Positions 1-8,760 are shown, numbered from the stretch's first letter. The stretch is DNA of 64,000 nucleotides from Planctomycetia bacterium (GCA_030539295.1 JAUNSJ010000008.1:62001-126000); one strand, 5' to 3'. Program-made: numbers and translations. The notes: generated by a model from the letters alone, not told the origin.

Positions 1-1590
1 GGTCAGTTTAGCCGACTCGCGAATTGTCCAGCCGGGGATGCGAAGATACCAATTACCACCTTTTTTGCACGTTATATCAAGACGACCGTCCGCTGCGGAA
101 TAGGACGTGAGCTGGCCCCATTCGGAATCGCGGGTCAGAGCAAAGTTCACATAAATTCCATCGTCTCGGGCTTCGATCGCCGCGCGCCACCAGGCCCACA
201 ATGCCTGCATACCCGACGGCGGACAGCAGCCCATCATCTGAATTCCGTTTGTGTACATGCCGGTTGTTCCCATCTCCGCGGGAAAGGCAACCCAGTCGCC
301 ATAAAAACTGCTCTGCGCGACAAAGCCCCCTTCCAGCCGTCGCACTTGATTAAGAGCTTTTTGAATCTCTTCCTCCGATACATTTTTATGCAATGAACGA
401 AATAATGATTCAAATTCTTTTGTGACTGTGAACTGCGATTTGACCAGCGTATTGCGCACAATGCGGTCCACGCGGTCATACCAATACGGGCCGACAGTCT
501 TTGCCAGGTAGAGTGAGGCCGGAACGAAATCGCCGAGTACACAAATTTCATTTGCGCCGCTATCCGGTGAATATTCCGGAATCCATCCGAAATCCGTGCC
601 TGTCTCCCACATTTTTTCGCATGCAATTTTCGCCCAGTTCGTATACTTCGCCTGACCCGTTACTTCTCCCAAATGGGCCATGCCCCAAAACACGTTGGAG
701 TGCATGTGGGAATGACCGCGAAAGGAACCGGTTTCCGGGTCAACTCGCAATTCATTCATATCTTTTTGCACGGTTGCGAGAATGCCGTCGGCGTAGGCAC
801 AAGCAAGAGTTAATGCCTCGGCCTCGTCGAACGTCTCCGCGTAATCAACCAGCGATTCAATCAGTTGCGGATATTGACGCGCGTGTTCCTGACACCAGCC
901 TACACGAAGCCAGACGCCGTCCCGCCAAGGCGCGATACCAGGAACATAAGCGAGTTCATTCTCATACAAGGTGATTTTTTTAAAGCCTTCGATGAGTTCT
1001 CTTGCTGCTGTACGTGCAGTCTCTGCATGCGTGCGTCGAAATTCATCGCACAGACTTCGCAGTTCAAATTGCATAGCCCAGGTCATGACCCAAAGGCCTT
1101 CGACTTTTGTCCCGGTCGCTGCGGAGGGATTGCACCAGCAGAATCCATCGTCTTTCTGATACGCGCGGACAAGATTGCGCACGCCACGCTCCGCATCCGT
1201 CTCTTCCGTGCGGCCGCACATCTCTTTCATGTGCGAAAATTGCAATTCCATGCGAAGATCTGTATCGCCCAGTGAAACCGGGTCAACGCCGAACTCATTC
1301 GCCGGAACAATGGGTGCCAGACAGGGTATGCCCAGCGGCCCCAGTGAAAACTGACATTGCCAGTTATGCTCCGGCATGGGATTGCCATTAAGATACCCCA
1401 GGGCACGGCTCGCGCACTCGGCAGGATTTACGGTATCAGCAACAGGGGCTTCATCACGCTGCGTAAACGATACGTTGTCAATAGTACCGCGAAACATGTC
1501 AAGGAACGTCCCTTTCACATCTTCGGCACTGGTCATCGTATTCGTTGCAAAAAATGCAAAAGCTAAGCCCATTAGTATCTGTTTTAACAT
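1..1590 (-). CDS. GH127/DUF1680-like secreted glycosidase, N-terminal 530 residues (gene cut by window edge)
   Basis: The frame is open from the ATG at 1590 to base 1, so the C-terminus lies outside the window. A signal peptide (MLKQILMGLAFAFFATNTMTSA, cleavage probably before EDV) predicts export. The order of motifs resembles the six-hairpin GH127/DUF1680 family (beta-L-arabinofuranosidases): a Trp/Cys/His-rich helical region, then GCCPPSG, then DGIYVNFAL, then WYLRIPGW. The assignment rests on this motif order only, so substrate is unknown. The start has a good ribosome site (GGAGAAAGGAA). It is the fifth gene of the leftward operon that begins with an ECF sigma factor, 17 bp after the lipoprotein gene, so it is probably the enzymatic output of that operon. 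Confidence 0.7.
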   Translation of the reverse strand, partial: MLKQILMGLAFAFFATNTMTSAEDVKGTFLDMFRGTIDNVSFTQRDEAPVADTVNPAECASRALGYLNGNPMPEHNWQCQFSLGPLGIPCLAPIVPANEFGVDPVSLGDTDLRMELQFSHMKEMCGRTEETDAERGVRNLVRAYQKDDGFCWCNPSAATGTKVEGLWVMTWAMQFELRSLCDEFRRTHAETARTAARELIEGFKKITLYENELAYVPGIAPWRDGVWLRVGWCQEHARQYPQLIESLVDYAETFDEAEALTLACAYADGILATVQKDMNELRVDPETGSFRGHSHMHSNVFWGMAHLGEVTGQAKYTNWAKIACEKMWETGTDFGWIPEYSPDSGANEICVLGDFVPASLYLAKTVGPYWYDRVDRIVRNTLVKSQFTVTKEFESLFRSLHKNVSEEEIQKALNQVRRLEGGFVAQSSFYGDWVAFPAEMGTTGMYTNGIQMMGCCPPSGMQALWAWWRAAIEARDDGIYVNFALTRDSEWGQLTSYSAADGRLDITCKKGGNWYLRIPGWTIRESAKLT

Positions 1591-1607
1591 TACGGTTTCC
1601 TTTCTCC

Positions 1608-2063
1608 TTATTCAAGTTCGAAATCAAATGTATTCTTTCCTTTGACAACCTGCGCCGAAAAACCGCTTTGCTCCGGGTCACCCCATTTTTCAGGGAGAAG
1701 ATTCTTTAAAACGGGAGGCCGGCTGTTTGTCGGTTTCGCGGGGTTATAAGGCGTGGCCTCTTCCTTTTTTTCTGACGCGTTTATATTGACCACTTTTTTT
1801 ATCGCGACCCGATAGTTACCGGGCATGGCGCCGTTCGTGTCGGTGCCTGCCGTATAAATATTGTATACGCCGTTGGCATCGGTGGTTCCACTACAGCTCC
1901 GTTGGTCAGTCTCGGCGTAGAATAAAACGGCGGCTCCTTCCAGCGGTTTTCCCTGATATAAAACCCTGCCGGTTACTTCGACGACAGGCAGCGATTCTTT
2001 TCCGCATCCGGTCGCGAGTATTATCATCGCTGTAGTCAATACAAAAAATGTGATACGTTGCAT
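1608..2063 (-). CDS. Lipoprotein with carboxypeptidase-regulatory-like (transthyretin-type) domain
   Basis: 151 residues. The N-terminus MQRITFFVLTTAMIILATGC is a lipoprotein signal with lipobox LATGC. The mature part has the beta-sandwich signature VEVTGRVLYQGKPLEGAAV, then TTDANGVYNIYT, then PGNYRVAIKKV, as in the small lipoproteins that planctomycetes usually encode directly after DUF1559 pseudopilins. It lies 31 bp after such a gene. The ATG at 2063 was chosen over an upstream in-frame ATG at 2183 because it has a GAGGT ribosome site and starts exactly at the lipoprotein signal. Role is unknown; a periplasmic or outer-membrane partner of the pseudopilin or glycosidase is an inference. Confidence 0.8.
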   Translation of the reverse strand: MQRITFFVLTTAMIILATGCGKESLPVVEVTGRVLYQGKPLEGAAVLFYAETDQRSCSGTTDANGVYNIYTAGTDTNGAMPGNYRVAIKKVVNINASEKKEEATPYNPAKPTNSRPPVLKNLLPEKWGDPEQSGFSAQVVKGKNTFDFELE

Positions 2064-2094
2064 AATTTTACCTCGTTTGCAAAAATGTGTATGT

Positions 2095-3246
2095 TTAGAA
2101 GGACTTCGTTTCACCACCATTAATGGAACCATAGGCTCCCCAGACGCCAAACAGACTTTCACCTGTTGGACATTGATCAACATCGGGTCCTACTCCAATG
2201 ACACTTGCCAGCGTATCGCCGCAGTCTACGGTGTTTGAAACGAAACGTACACTTCCGTCGACCAATGCCACGTTGGCTCCTCCACTATGTTGACTTGATG
2301 CTGATGCAAATATATGCCAAAACTCTTCAAATCTGCCTGATTTATATTGGCAGTTGGGACCGTTAGGAGGGACAATAGTAAAAAATCCTGCAGACCAAAC
2401 GGAACCTTCACACCATCGACGCCCCATGTAGCTCCACGCCGTTGCCCCGGCGGCCTTCGGAAAATTGATACAATCGGATATACTCGGGACCGACCATTCG
2501 CCGAAAATAAGATTCGCCCGATTCTGTACGTCGCTACCTGGCGGACTGACAAGTGCTTCAGAAATACAAATCGTATTGCTCGTACCGTCGAGAATAGCCG
2601 AAAAATCACGCCCTTTAATCTTCATGAAAACTCCTCGTGAGCGAGCGTCAAGTGTGCCATTGTTAAAATACGTATCGCCCAGACACGCTCGATAATTCGC
2701 GCAGCCGGGAAAATCTTTTTCCGGCTCTATCGTTCCGGAAATATCCGAAGGGCAGAATCGAATGGAGAATTTATGCCCCCAAGGTTTGTAATCGTTGACC
2801 CAGGTCCAGGCGGCACGCGGGTCATCCATGGCACCGTGACAAAAAGGATAATAGTCAACCGTTCCGGAAACGGAGGCCGCGGTTCCTCCTGCGGCAATCA
2901 TCTCATAAGCCGATTGTTGTTCAATATAAGGGAGCAGCATAACCATCCAGGAAAAACGATAAACATCGCTATTATAGCCCATCGGCGGCATTTGCGAAAC
3001 GACATCATGATAATTTTGCAATCCGAGTGCCCACTGTTTAAGGTTGTTCGTACATTGCATGCGTCGGGCCGCCTCACGCGCCGCTTGAACCGCTGGTAAG
3101 AGCAGCGCGATCAGGATACCGATAATCGCAATGACCACCAGTAGTTCAACGAGCGTGAACGCCAGAAATCTTCTTACAGACCCCAACACGCCCCTCCTTT
3201 TCATGTTCACATTTTCGTAATTTAAAAACATTGTCATTTTCGTCAT
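2095..3246 (-). CDS. DUF1559 pseudopilin-like protein (H-X9-DG C-terminal motif)
   Basis: 383 residues. Residues 29-50 carry a type IV prepilin-like signal (AFTLVELLVVIAIIG, Glu at +5 of the predicted processing site), followed by the planctomycete hallmark PAVQAAREAARRMQCTNNLKQ region. The C-terminus has H-X9-DG at residues 320-331 (HSGGANVALVDG). These proteins are very abundant in Planctomycetota; they probably use the pseudopilin or type II secretion route but their function is not established. The ATG overlaps the stop of the FecR gene by 4 bp (ATGA), which suggests translational coupling. There is a second possible start at Met15 (MKRRGV). Confidence 0.9.
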   Translation of the reverse strand: MTKMTMFLNYENVNMKRRGVLGSVRRFLAFTLVELLVVIAIIGILIALLLPAVQAAREAARRMQCTNNLKQWALGLQNYHDVVSQMPPMGYNSDVYRFSWMVMLLPYIEQQSAYEMIAAGGTAASVSGTVDYYPFCHGAMDDPRAAWTWVNDYKPWGHKFSIRFCPSDISGTIEPEKDFPGCANYRACLGDTYFNNGTLDARSRGVFMKIKGRDFSAILDGTSNTICISEALVSPPGSDVQNRANLIFGEWSVPSISDCINFPKAAGATAWSYMGRRWCEGSVWSAGFFTIVPPNGPNCQYKSGRFEEFWHIFASASSQHSGGANVALVDGSVRFVSNTVDCGDTLASVIGVGPDVDQCPTGESLFGVWGAYGSINGGETKSF

Positions 3247-5102
3247 TGTTCTTTCTCCTTTTGGTTGTTATGGGATGAGGGTCGTTCGACGCCTGTCCCG
3301 CGAAACATGTTTTGAGCCAATTCGTTACGCTTGAGCGGACGATCGAAAATCATAAATTCCGAAATGGCTCCGTTAAAATTACGCATCTGTACGCCTTTGG
3401 CAGCGCCGAGAAAATTACCGATACTTCCTCGCCCAGGGTCAATTTTGACCGGGTTCGGCCAAGGCACTTCCCCCCGCAGATTGCCATCGACAAAAAACTG
3501 AATCGTTTTCGCCTGCGCGTTCGCTACGACCGCAACGGTTACCCATACATTAATATTCTTGCGGGAGAAAACGACTGGCGAGGTATATTCTGTCAATTCA
3601 TCCGAATTTTGTGGCGTTATATGAAACTGCACCGCGCCGGTTGTGAGTACCTGCCATAAAATGGTACCGGGCATGCCGCGAAATTCATCACTGGCATAGA
3701 TTACATTGGTCGTTTGCTCCAGGCTTTTTAGTCGCACCCGGGCCACAAAAGTCATCGACTTGTACCCAGCGGAAAAATCCCCAGTTATGGCATCATTGTG
3801 TTTCGTAAACTTACGCGCTGTTGTGCCGGGAATCGGGCCATTGTCCTCTTCAGTTCCGAGTACCTGAACCGTAGTCGGACCGAGACTGTTCGACGCATAA
3901 TTCGTGAATCTTTTATTCACAATTTGTGAAAACTCCAGTCGCGTTACCAGACCTGATATGTCATCAACCTGGGAGTCAACGGCAATTTTTTCTGTCTGCA
4001 ATTCCTTGCCCCAGGCATCGAGTTGTGACTGAAATTCGGCAGTGCTAATATAGTTACTATGGGCTGAAAATACCTTTTTTACGGGCGGAATCGATAACCC
4101 GTACTGTATATATTCGTTGGCCAGGAGAGAGAAAAAATCTTCGCCAGATGTAAAGAAATCAATTTTTCCCTTTTTGACTTCAACTTGTGTTACGTCTTTT
4201 ACCACATCGACAAAAAAATCAGTACCACGATCGACGACAGAGCCGTACGGCGTGGTAATCTTATAGCCGTGGCCTGCTTTGGGAACGTGAACGCTGATTT
4301 TTCCTGACTGACACATTGCCGTCATGGCACTATTAACCGAGAGATCCACAGGACCTTCGAGAACCAGGGTCGTACCATTCTTCATTTCCAGTTGGACCAG
4401 GCCGCTTTTGATCTGGAAATGACTCTCGTCGATCAATTGACCCGACTTGTATTCTTCTGCATCCTTTTCCCAAATAACGTCGATCGTTTCATTGACGCGT
4501 GCCATGGTCGTAATAGGGTCAGCAGGCCCACGCGTCATGGCCTTGCCGACAAAAATAATAATAGTCGTAGCGAGAACCAAAAAGACCGTAATAGCTGTAA
4601 CCACGGGCGCGACCGATTCTTCATAATCCGCACGACTGGGCCAGAAACATTTCTTTGCAAAGCGACCGACTTTGCGCCATACCTGACGCGACAGTTTTTG
4701 TTCCTCTCGCAGTGCCCGAAATTCATCGACCATTGCCGCAATAGGGCGTTCCGCGTTTTGCAAGCGAATGAGTTCGTCCCAATCTGGTTCCACTGCCGTT
4801 GTGTACGCGTCTGCGTCTGAGTCAGTCCCAGTTGCTATCGTTCCTGTGACTGATACTAAAACTTCGGACGCATTCTTCGCAAGTGTATCAAGTGCCAGAG
4901 AATGAAGTTCGCGGCTCTCTTGCTGTTCACTTTTTTGGTAGAGTTCACACAGCAGCAGTTCCGTCACAAGCGAGGCGAGAACATGTGATTCGGCTGTCTT
5001 GTCACTCTTAACAAGGTCAGTTAAAATTTTTGCATTCTCGGGACTTATCGTTCCGTCCAAATATTGACTGGTCAGTACGGCAATGGAAAGTTGTTCAGAC
5101 AT
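3243..5102 (-). CDS. Membrane FecR/LamG protein, probable regulator of the adjacent ECF sigma factor
   Basis: 619 residues. Residues 1-160 are cytoplasmic and helical, with a YLDGTIS motif typical of planctomycete FecR proteins. One membrane span lies at about 164-186. Residues 230-315 are a FecR-like domain (GTTLVLEGPVDLSV, then YKITTPYGSVVDRGTDFFVDV). Residues 425-600 look like a LamG/concanavalin-type beta sandwich (WVTVAVVANAQAKTIQFFVDG, ISEFMIFDRPL). It overlaps the sigma gene by 8 bp. The layout suits a receptor that senses a polysaccharide outside the membrane and controls the sigma factor inside. That role is inferred from gene order and domains, not shown. Confidence 0.85.
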   Translation of the reverse strand: MSEQLSIAVLTSQYLDGTISPENAKILTDLVKSDKTAESHVLASLVTELLLCELYQKSEQQESRELHSLALDTLAKNASEVLVSVTGTIATGTDSDADAYTTAVEPDWDELIRLQNAERPIAAMVDEFRALREEQKLSRQVWRKVGRFAKKCFWPSRADYEESVAPVVTAITVFLVLATTIIIFVGKAMTRGPADPITTMARVNETIDVIWEKDAEEYKSGQLIDESHFQIKSGLVQLEMKNGTTLVLEGPVDLSVNSAMTAMCQSGKISVHVPKAGHGYKITTPYGSVVDRGTDFFVDVVKDVTQVEVKKGKIDFFTSGEDFFSLLANEYIQYGLSIPPVKKVFSAHSNYISTAEFQSQLDAWGKELQTEKIAVDSQVDDISGLVTRLEFSQIVNKRFTNYASNSLGPTTVQVLGTEEDNGPIPGTTARKFTKHNDAITGDFSAGYKSMTFVARVRLKSLEQTTNVIYASDEFRGMPGTILWQVLTTGAVQFHITPQNSDELTEYTSPVVFSRKNINVWVTVAVVANAQAKTIQFFVDGNLRGEVPWPNPVKIDPGRGSIGNFLGAAKGVQMRNFNGAISEFMIFDRPLKRNELAQNMFRGTGVERPSSHNNQKEKEQ

Positions 5103-5643
5103 CGTTCAGCTCCTGACTGAGAATTTGTTCAATACATTCCCGTAATGCGGTCCGAACACGATCGATTCGTGAATAAAGCGTATTCAAATTCTCGCCATCC
5201 TCTTTCGCAATTTCCGTCAGTGGAGTATGCGCATAATAATGACGCTCCAGAAGTTTTCGGCATCGTGGCGTCAGTTTTTGAATACAGGCCAGGAGCGCCG
5301 AAAGTTCACTATTTAAATCGGCCAGACCAGTCGCGGATTCATGCTGACACATAAGCTCCTGCAGATGGTCCGCCAGCCCCAGCAGATATTCCGGTAGCGT
5401 CTTGCGATGACGGCGCCATGCGTCAATTGCAATATCATGGGCCAGTTTACTCAAAATGGGACGAATATCGGCACTGAAATCCCATTGTTCCACTTTCTGT
5501 ATGTAAACAATGAAAACGTCGTTGACAATGTCATCCAGGAGAGAAACAACAGGCGCGGCCGACAAGGCGGCCTTGCGTATGATGCCGCGGTTCGCCATAA
5601 ATAGCTCGATGGCTCGCTCACGTTCTTTTTCCGATATTGCCAT
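5095..5643 (-). CDS. ECF sigma factor (Rhodopirellula/Verrucomicrobium type)
   Basis: 182 residues, the size usual for ECF sigma factors. Region 2 is at about residues 15-75 (DDIVNDVFIVYIQKVEQW, DIAIDAWRRHRK). Region 4 is at about 120-175, with a helix-turn-helix PLTEIAKEDGENLNTLYSRI. It is the first gene of a five-gene operon with FecR/LamG, DUF1559, lipoprotein and glycosidase genes, with overlaps or gaps of at most 31 bp. The start has GAGGAGAT eight bases upstream. It probably directs transcription of its own operon and other glycan genes; the target promoter cannot be told from this window. Confidence 0.9.
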   Translation of the reverse strand: MAISEKERERAIELFMANRGIIRKAALSAAPVVSLLDDIVNDVFIVYIQKVEQWDFSADIRPILSKLAHDIAIDAWRRHRKTLPEYLLGLADHLQELMCQHESATGLADLNSELSALLACIQKLTPRCRKLLERHYYAHTPLTEIAKEDGENLNTLYSRIDRVRTALRECIEQILSQELNDV

Positions 5644-5985
5644 TGATTAAATCTCCTCACAATCTATGCTCCGGGTTATCGGTCTCGGTCCAATTTCCTC
5701 TCTGTCGGGTTTTTCTCGTGACGCGACTTAAGATTCCCGTTGAGAAAAAGCGGCTGCCCCGATCTCCATTATAACCATCGGCACTATAACATGAACCGCA
5801 CAGAGACCGAAATCCTTGCATAAAAAATGAGTTTTTTTTCGTCAGAAGGTCATTTTTGGCAAAAAAAGAGCGAAATAAGGGGAAAGAGGTCGCAAAACAA
5901 GAAGGTCGCAAGGTCGTGTGAACGATTTTAACGCAGCGCACGACCTCGTTTTTGAGATTCGAGAAATTCTTCTGAGAGAATCCCG
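5644..5985. other. Intergenic region with possible hairpin and -10 box
   Basis: No gene is supported here. AGGTCGTG (5911-5918) pairs with CACGACCT (5939-5946) and could end leftward transcripts from the oxidoreductase gene, although no T-run follows. On the minus strand, TATAAT at 5773-5768 lies 125 bp before the sigma gene, but no good -35 box is seen at 16-18 bp. The GCGACC motif is repeated three times around 5888-5917. Confidence 0.4.
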
Positions 5986-7197
5986 CTACAGTTTAAATTC
6001 CGGAATCGTCATGGTTTCGCCGTCTTTAAGGGCACTTTGGTGCGCGAACCAGCCGGGAGCGGTCATATTCAGCGCGGCAATAATGTCGACGTTCGGGGCG
6101 GTCTTGTTTATTATGGCTTGAGCGAAATCATGGCAGAGGTAGCCGTGGGATTCGCCGTGACCACCGGGTGCAACGCCTGGCGGCAATTCCGGCTTGAGAA
6201 TGGTATTGCCAAGTTTTTTCACAATTCGTTTGCCGTCATCGGTTCCGACGTATTTTCGGGTAAACTCATCGTAACCGCCAATTTCACCGCGAACGCGTCC
6301 AGCTTCCAGATAGGTACCGTAGGACGGACTGACCATAATTCGGGCAAGTCCCTTCTCCTGTGTACGAAAAAGGCCAATTTCCGACGAGAACGGGTTCCCG
6401 GTCGGGTCTTCCGCAGGTTTATCGAAGTCGCTGTACGGAATTCCTTCACAACTGACATCGACCAGACGCTGACCCGTCACGCCAACATAATAGGCAGAGG
6501 CATGCGTCACATACCACATCGGCGGCATATTCTTGCGCCAGCCATTATAGGAATCAATCGGCGGTAATTTCGGGTCGCGCGAATGGCAATATTCGCCTTC
6601 CGAATAGAGAATGCGACCGAAGCCACCGGCGGCATAGATCTGCTTCATGGCGTAGAGGTCGGCGTGAAAGGTGGACGTCTCGAACATGGCGTAGACAAGT
6701 CCGCGATTCTTCCGAACACACTCGAGCAATTTTTCTGCGTCTTCATAGTTGCCGAAGAAAGCCGGGACAGCCGTTGCCACATGCTTACCATGTTCCAGAG
6801 CGAGAATGGCATGTCGCGCATGACTCGGCGCATCCGTTGCCAGAAAGACTGCCTCAATGGAATCATCTTTAACAAGTTCCTCAAGAGAGGGATACGTTTT
6901 TTCGCAATGAACGACTTCGGACAGAGCGGAGCAGCGTTCGGGAATCAGGTCACTGACCGCCGCAATTTCAAAGTTCGGATGATGCTGAAATTCAAATTGC
7001 GCGGAGAACTGACAGACACCATAACCGACCAGACCGACACGGATTTTTCGGTCGGAAAAAGGCGTGTAAGGAGCCGGGGTGAGCTGGGGGCCCGCGTTCT
7101 CCTGCGCCGCGACAGACGCGAATTCTGCTGTACTGGCCAGCCCAAGTGCGGATAGTGTCCCCAAAAACGAACGACGCGTAAATTCAACTTTTTTCAT
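5986..7197 (-). CDS. Tat-exported Gfo/Idh/MocA-family oxidoreductase
   Basis: 403 residues. The N-terminus has a twin-arginine signal (TRRSFLGTLSALGLAS). The Rossmann fold starts at IRVGLVGYGVCQF (GxGxxx), followed by the usual SLEELVKDDSIEAVFLATD and HGKHVATAVPAF. In this family the last motif is normally GKHVxxEKP, with a lysine important for catalysis. Here EKP is replaced by AVP, so activity may be altered or lost. The C-terminal half (about 160-400) is the GFO_IDH_MocA_C-type sheet domain. A GAGGAAA ribosome site supports the start. It lies 22 bp after the lipoprotein gene and is likely co-transcribed with the GntR regulator. A sugar or cyclitol substrate is likely but unidentified. Confidence 0.85.
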   Translation of the reverse strand: MKKVEFTRRSFLGTLSALGLASTAEFASVAAQENAGPQLTPAPYTPFSDRKIRVGLVGYGVCQFSAQFEFQHHPNFEIAAVSDLIPERCSALSEVVHCEKTYPSLEELVKDDSIEAVFLATDAPSHARHAILALEHGKHVATAVPAFFGNYEDAEKLLECVRKNRGLVYAMFETSTFHADLYAMKQIYAAGGFGRILYSEGEYCHSRDPKLPPIDSYNGWRKNMPPMWYVTHASAYYVGVTGQRLVDVSCEGIPYSDFDKPAEDPTGNPFSSEIGLFRTQEKGLARIMVSPSYGTYLEAGRVRGEIGGYDEFTRKYVGTDDGKRIVKKLGNTILKPELPPGVAPGGHGESHGYLCHDFAQAIINKTAPNVDIIAALNMTAPGWFAHQSALKDGETMTIPEFKL

Positions 7198-7219
7198 GAT
7201 TTCCTCTTTTGTAAGTTTT

Positions 7220-7729
7220 TTAGTGATTTATAAGCCGACCACTGCGGTCAACTTTTAATTCTTCCCGAACGCTCTTGCCCACGTCAAACGTCACGTTACG
7301 CTCGCTGCTGGCGGTCACCTCGAGCGACAGTGATGTTGTATCGGCGGCACCGAACGACCGGTCAATGAGTCGAAAAACCCGGATGGCAGTGGATCCAAAC
7401 GTCGAATTCTTCCCGGTGTCATCCGCATTTCCAACACGCTCCGTCTTACTGACCGTAACCTTAAAACTCCCTTCCGGACAGCCGGGAAAACCCTACGTAA
7501 AGATTTTTGCAATTCCGTTGGCGTCCGTATTGGCACCAGCGGGCCATCGCTGTAATTCCGGGTCACTTGAAATGAGTCCAACACTGGCATCGGTCAGGGG
7601 CGTGCCCTCTTGCGTTATCTTTATAGACATTGGATAGAGCTTCGGGAGTCCATCCGGGCGCGGTTCCTGAAAACAGCCTGTCATGAAAGGCAAGCAAAAT
7701 AAAATGAAAATTGGAATTTTGATCGTCAT
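7220..7729 (-). pseudogene. Small lipoprotein gene interrupted by an in-frame TAG codon
   Basis: The start (ATG 7729, AGGAGA upstream) opens a lipoprotein signal ending in FMTGC. The frame meets TAG at 7495-7493 (codon 79) but then stays open in the same frame for 90 more codons to TAA at 7222-7220. The downstream part is clearly protein-like: GFPGCPEGSFKVTVSKTER, then FDVGKSVREELKVDRSGRL. The product matches the family of the lipoprotein at 1608-2063: TDANGVYNIYT...PGNYRVAIKK there, TDANGIAKIFT-stop-GFPGCPEGSFKVTVSK here. A single base change from TAT or TAC would create the stop. It could be a nonsense mutation, readthrough, or a sequence error. Between GntR and oxidoreductase genes. Confidence 0.8.
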
Positions 7730-7819
7730 GAGGATCGTCTCCTGATTTTGCGTTGGTCTCCTTGTAAAAGACGATAAAACCGTTTTACCGAATTTTACAC
7801 AAACAAATAATCTTGTAAG

Positions 7820-8458
7820 TTACAGTTTAACTACGGTATTGCCTTCAAGTATCTTTCGCCCGGGAATGACATTCTCCAGGGGTACGGACTCATGTCGAAG
7901 AATTTTCTTTCCCAGCTCCGCCGCTTTTATACCCATCTTACGCAGTGGAAGTGGGACTATGGTTGGAATGAGCGGGTAATAAAGCATATTTATATTGGGA
8001 TCGCTGTCCCAAATAATAAAGGAATACTGTTTGGGCAACTTGATTTCATAAAGGTTAATTACCTCAAGTAGCGCCATGGCCAGCTTACAGGAGCCGAACA
8101 GTAAGACAGTAGGTTTTTTCTCTTTAAGAAATGTAATAAAGATGTCCATATATTCGGGCAGAATTTTTGTTCCGCCACACATCGTCTCAATTTCCGAAGC
8201 GGTTTTCGCAACGAACGTGCCGAGACCCGGACGACGCTCCAGCCAACCTTCCTCACGAAGTCGATCGACCGACCGACGCACAACCGATCGGCTTTTCCCA
8301 ACCAGTTCAATGAGTTCCCGGTCCGATAAAAAACGATCGCCGCTCACAAATTCCTCTTCCCGAAGACATTCTCGCAACAGACACGACAACTCCTGCTCCG
8401 CACCGTAATGCGGCAGATTTAAGGCTCTTTGTTGTATTGTCCTGTAACGCTTGTCCAT
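7820..8458 (-). CDS. GntR-type transcriptional regulator with shortened LacI-like effector domain
   Basis: 212 residues from ATG 8458. The winged helix is at about residues 22-85: FVSGDRFLSDRELIELVGKS, then RSVVRRSVDRLREEGWLERR, then PGLGTFVA. The C-terminal part (YSFIIWDSD, PLRKMGIKAAELGKKIL, ENVIPGRKI) resembles the end of LacI/GalR periplasmic-binding-like domains, but there are only about 110 residues between the winged helix and the end of the protein, whereas complete GntR-LacI proteins have about 270. Most of the N-terminal effector subdomain is absent. An in-frame TTG at 8482 lies inside the repeated leader and is less likely. The protein probably controls the leftward operon and its own leader. 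Confidence 0.85.
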   Translation of the reverse strand: MDKRYRTIQQRALNLPHYGAEQELSCLLRECLREEEFVSGDRFLSDRELIELVGKSRSVVRRSVDRLREEGWLERRPGLGTFVAKTASEIETMCGGTKILPEYMDIFITFLKEKKPTVLLFGSCKLAMALLEVINLYEIKLPKQYSFIIWDSDPNINMLYYPLIPTIVPLPLRKMGIKAAELGKKILRHESVPLENVIPGRKILEGNTVVKL

Positions 8459-8470
8459 AATTCTTCTGAC

Positions 8471-8725
8471 GATAATCCGCAATTAACACCGGTTTTTTTA
8501 CTACCGACTTCTCACCTTTCTCTTATTCGACCCAATGGCCGCCTGACAATAATCCGCAATTAACACCGGTTTTTTACTACCGACTTCTCACCTTTCTCTT
8601 ATTCGACCCAACGGCCGCCTGACGATAATCCGCAATTAACACCGGTTTTTTTACTACCGACTTCTCACCTGTCCTCAATTCGCCCCAACGGCCGCCTGAC
8701 GATAATCCGCAATTAACACCGGTTT
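8471..8725. repeat. Tandem repeat, 3.3 copies of a 76-77 bp unit, in the leader of the GntR gene
   Basis: Units start at 8471, 8548, 8624 and 8701 (periods 77, 76, 77); the last is cut after about 25 bp. Copies are nearly identical, with a few base changes and a one-base change in the T-run. Each has GATAATCCGCAATTAACACC followed by GGTTTT, including the palindrome ACCGGT. The array lies between a consensus promoter (8761-8789) and the GntR start (8458), so it is transcribed as a leader of about 295 nt. It may hold repeated operators or a regulatory RNA element. Confidence 0.95.
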
Positions 8726-8760
8726 GTGTTTACCTGGGAACGATCCCTCGCACGCACGTT

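Noticed and set aside
501-1645. Overlapping rightward open frames in the first 1.6 kb
   Set aside because: They are opposite the GH127-like gene, which is open through the window edge with a signal peptide and family motifs.
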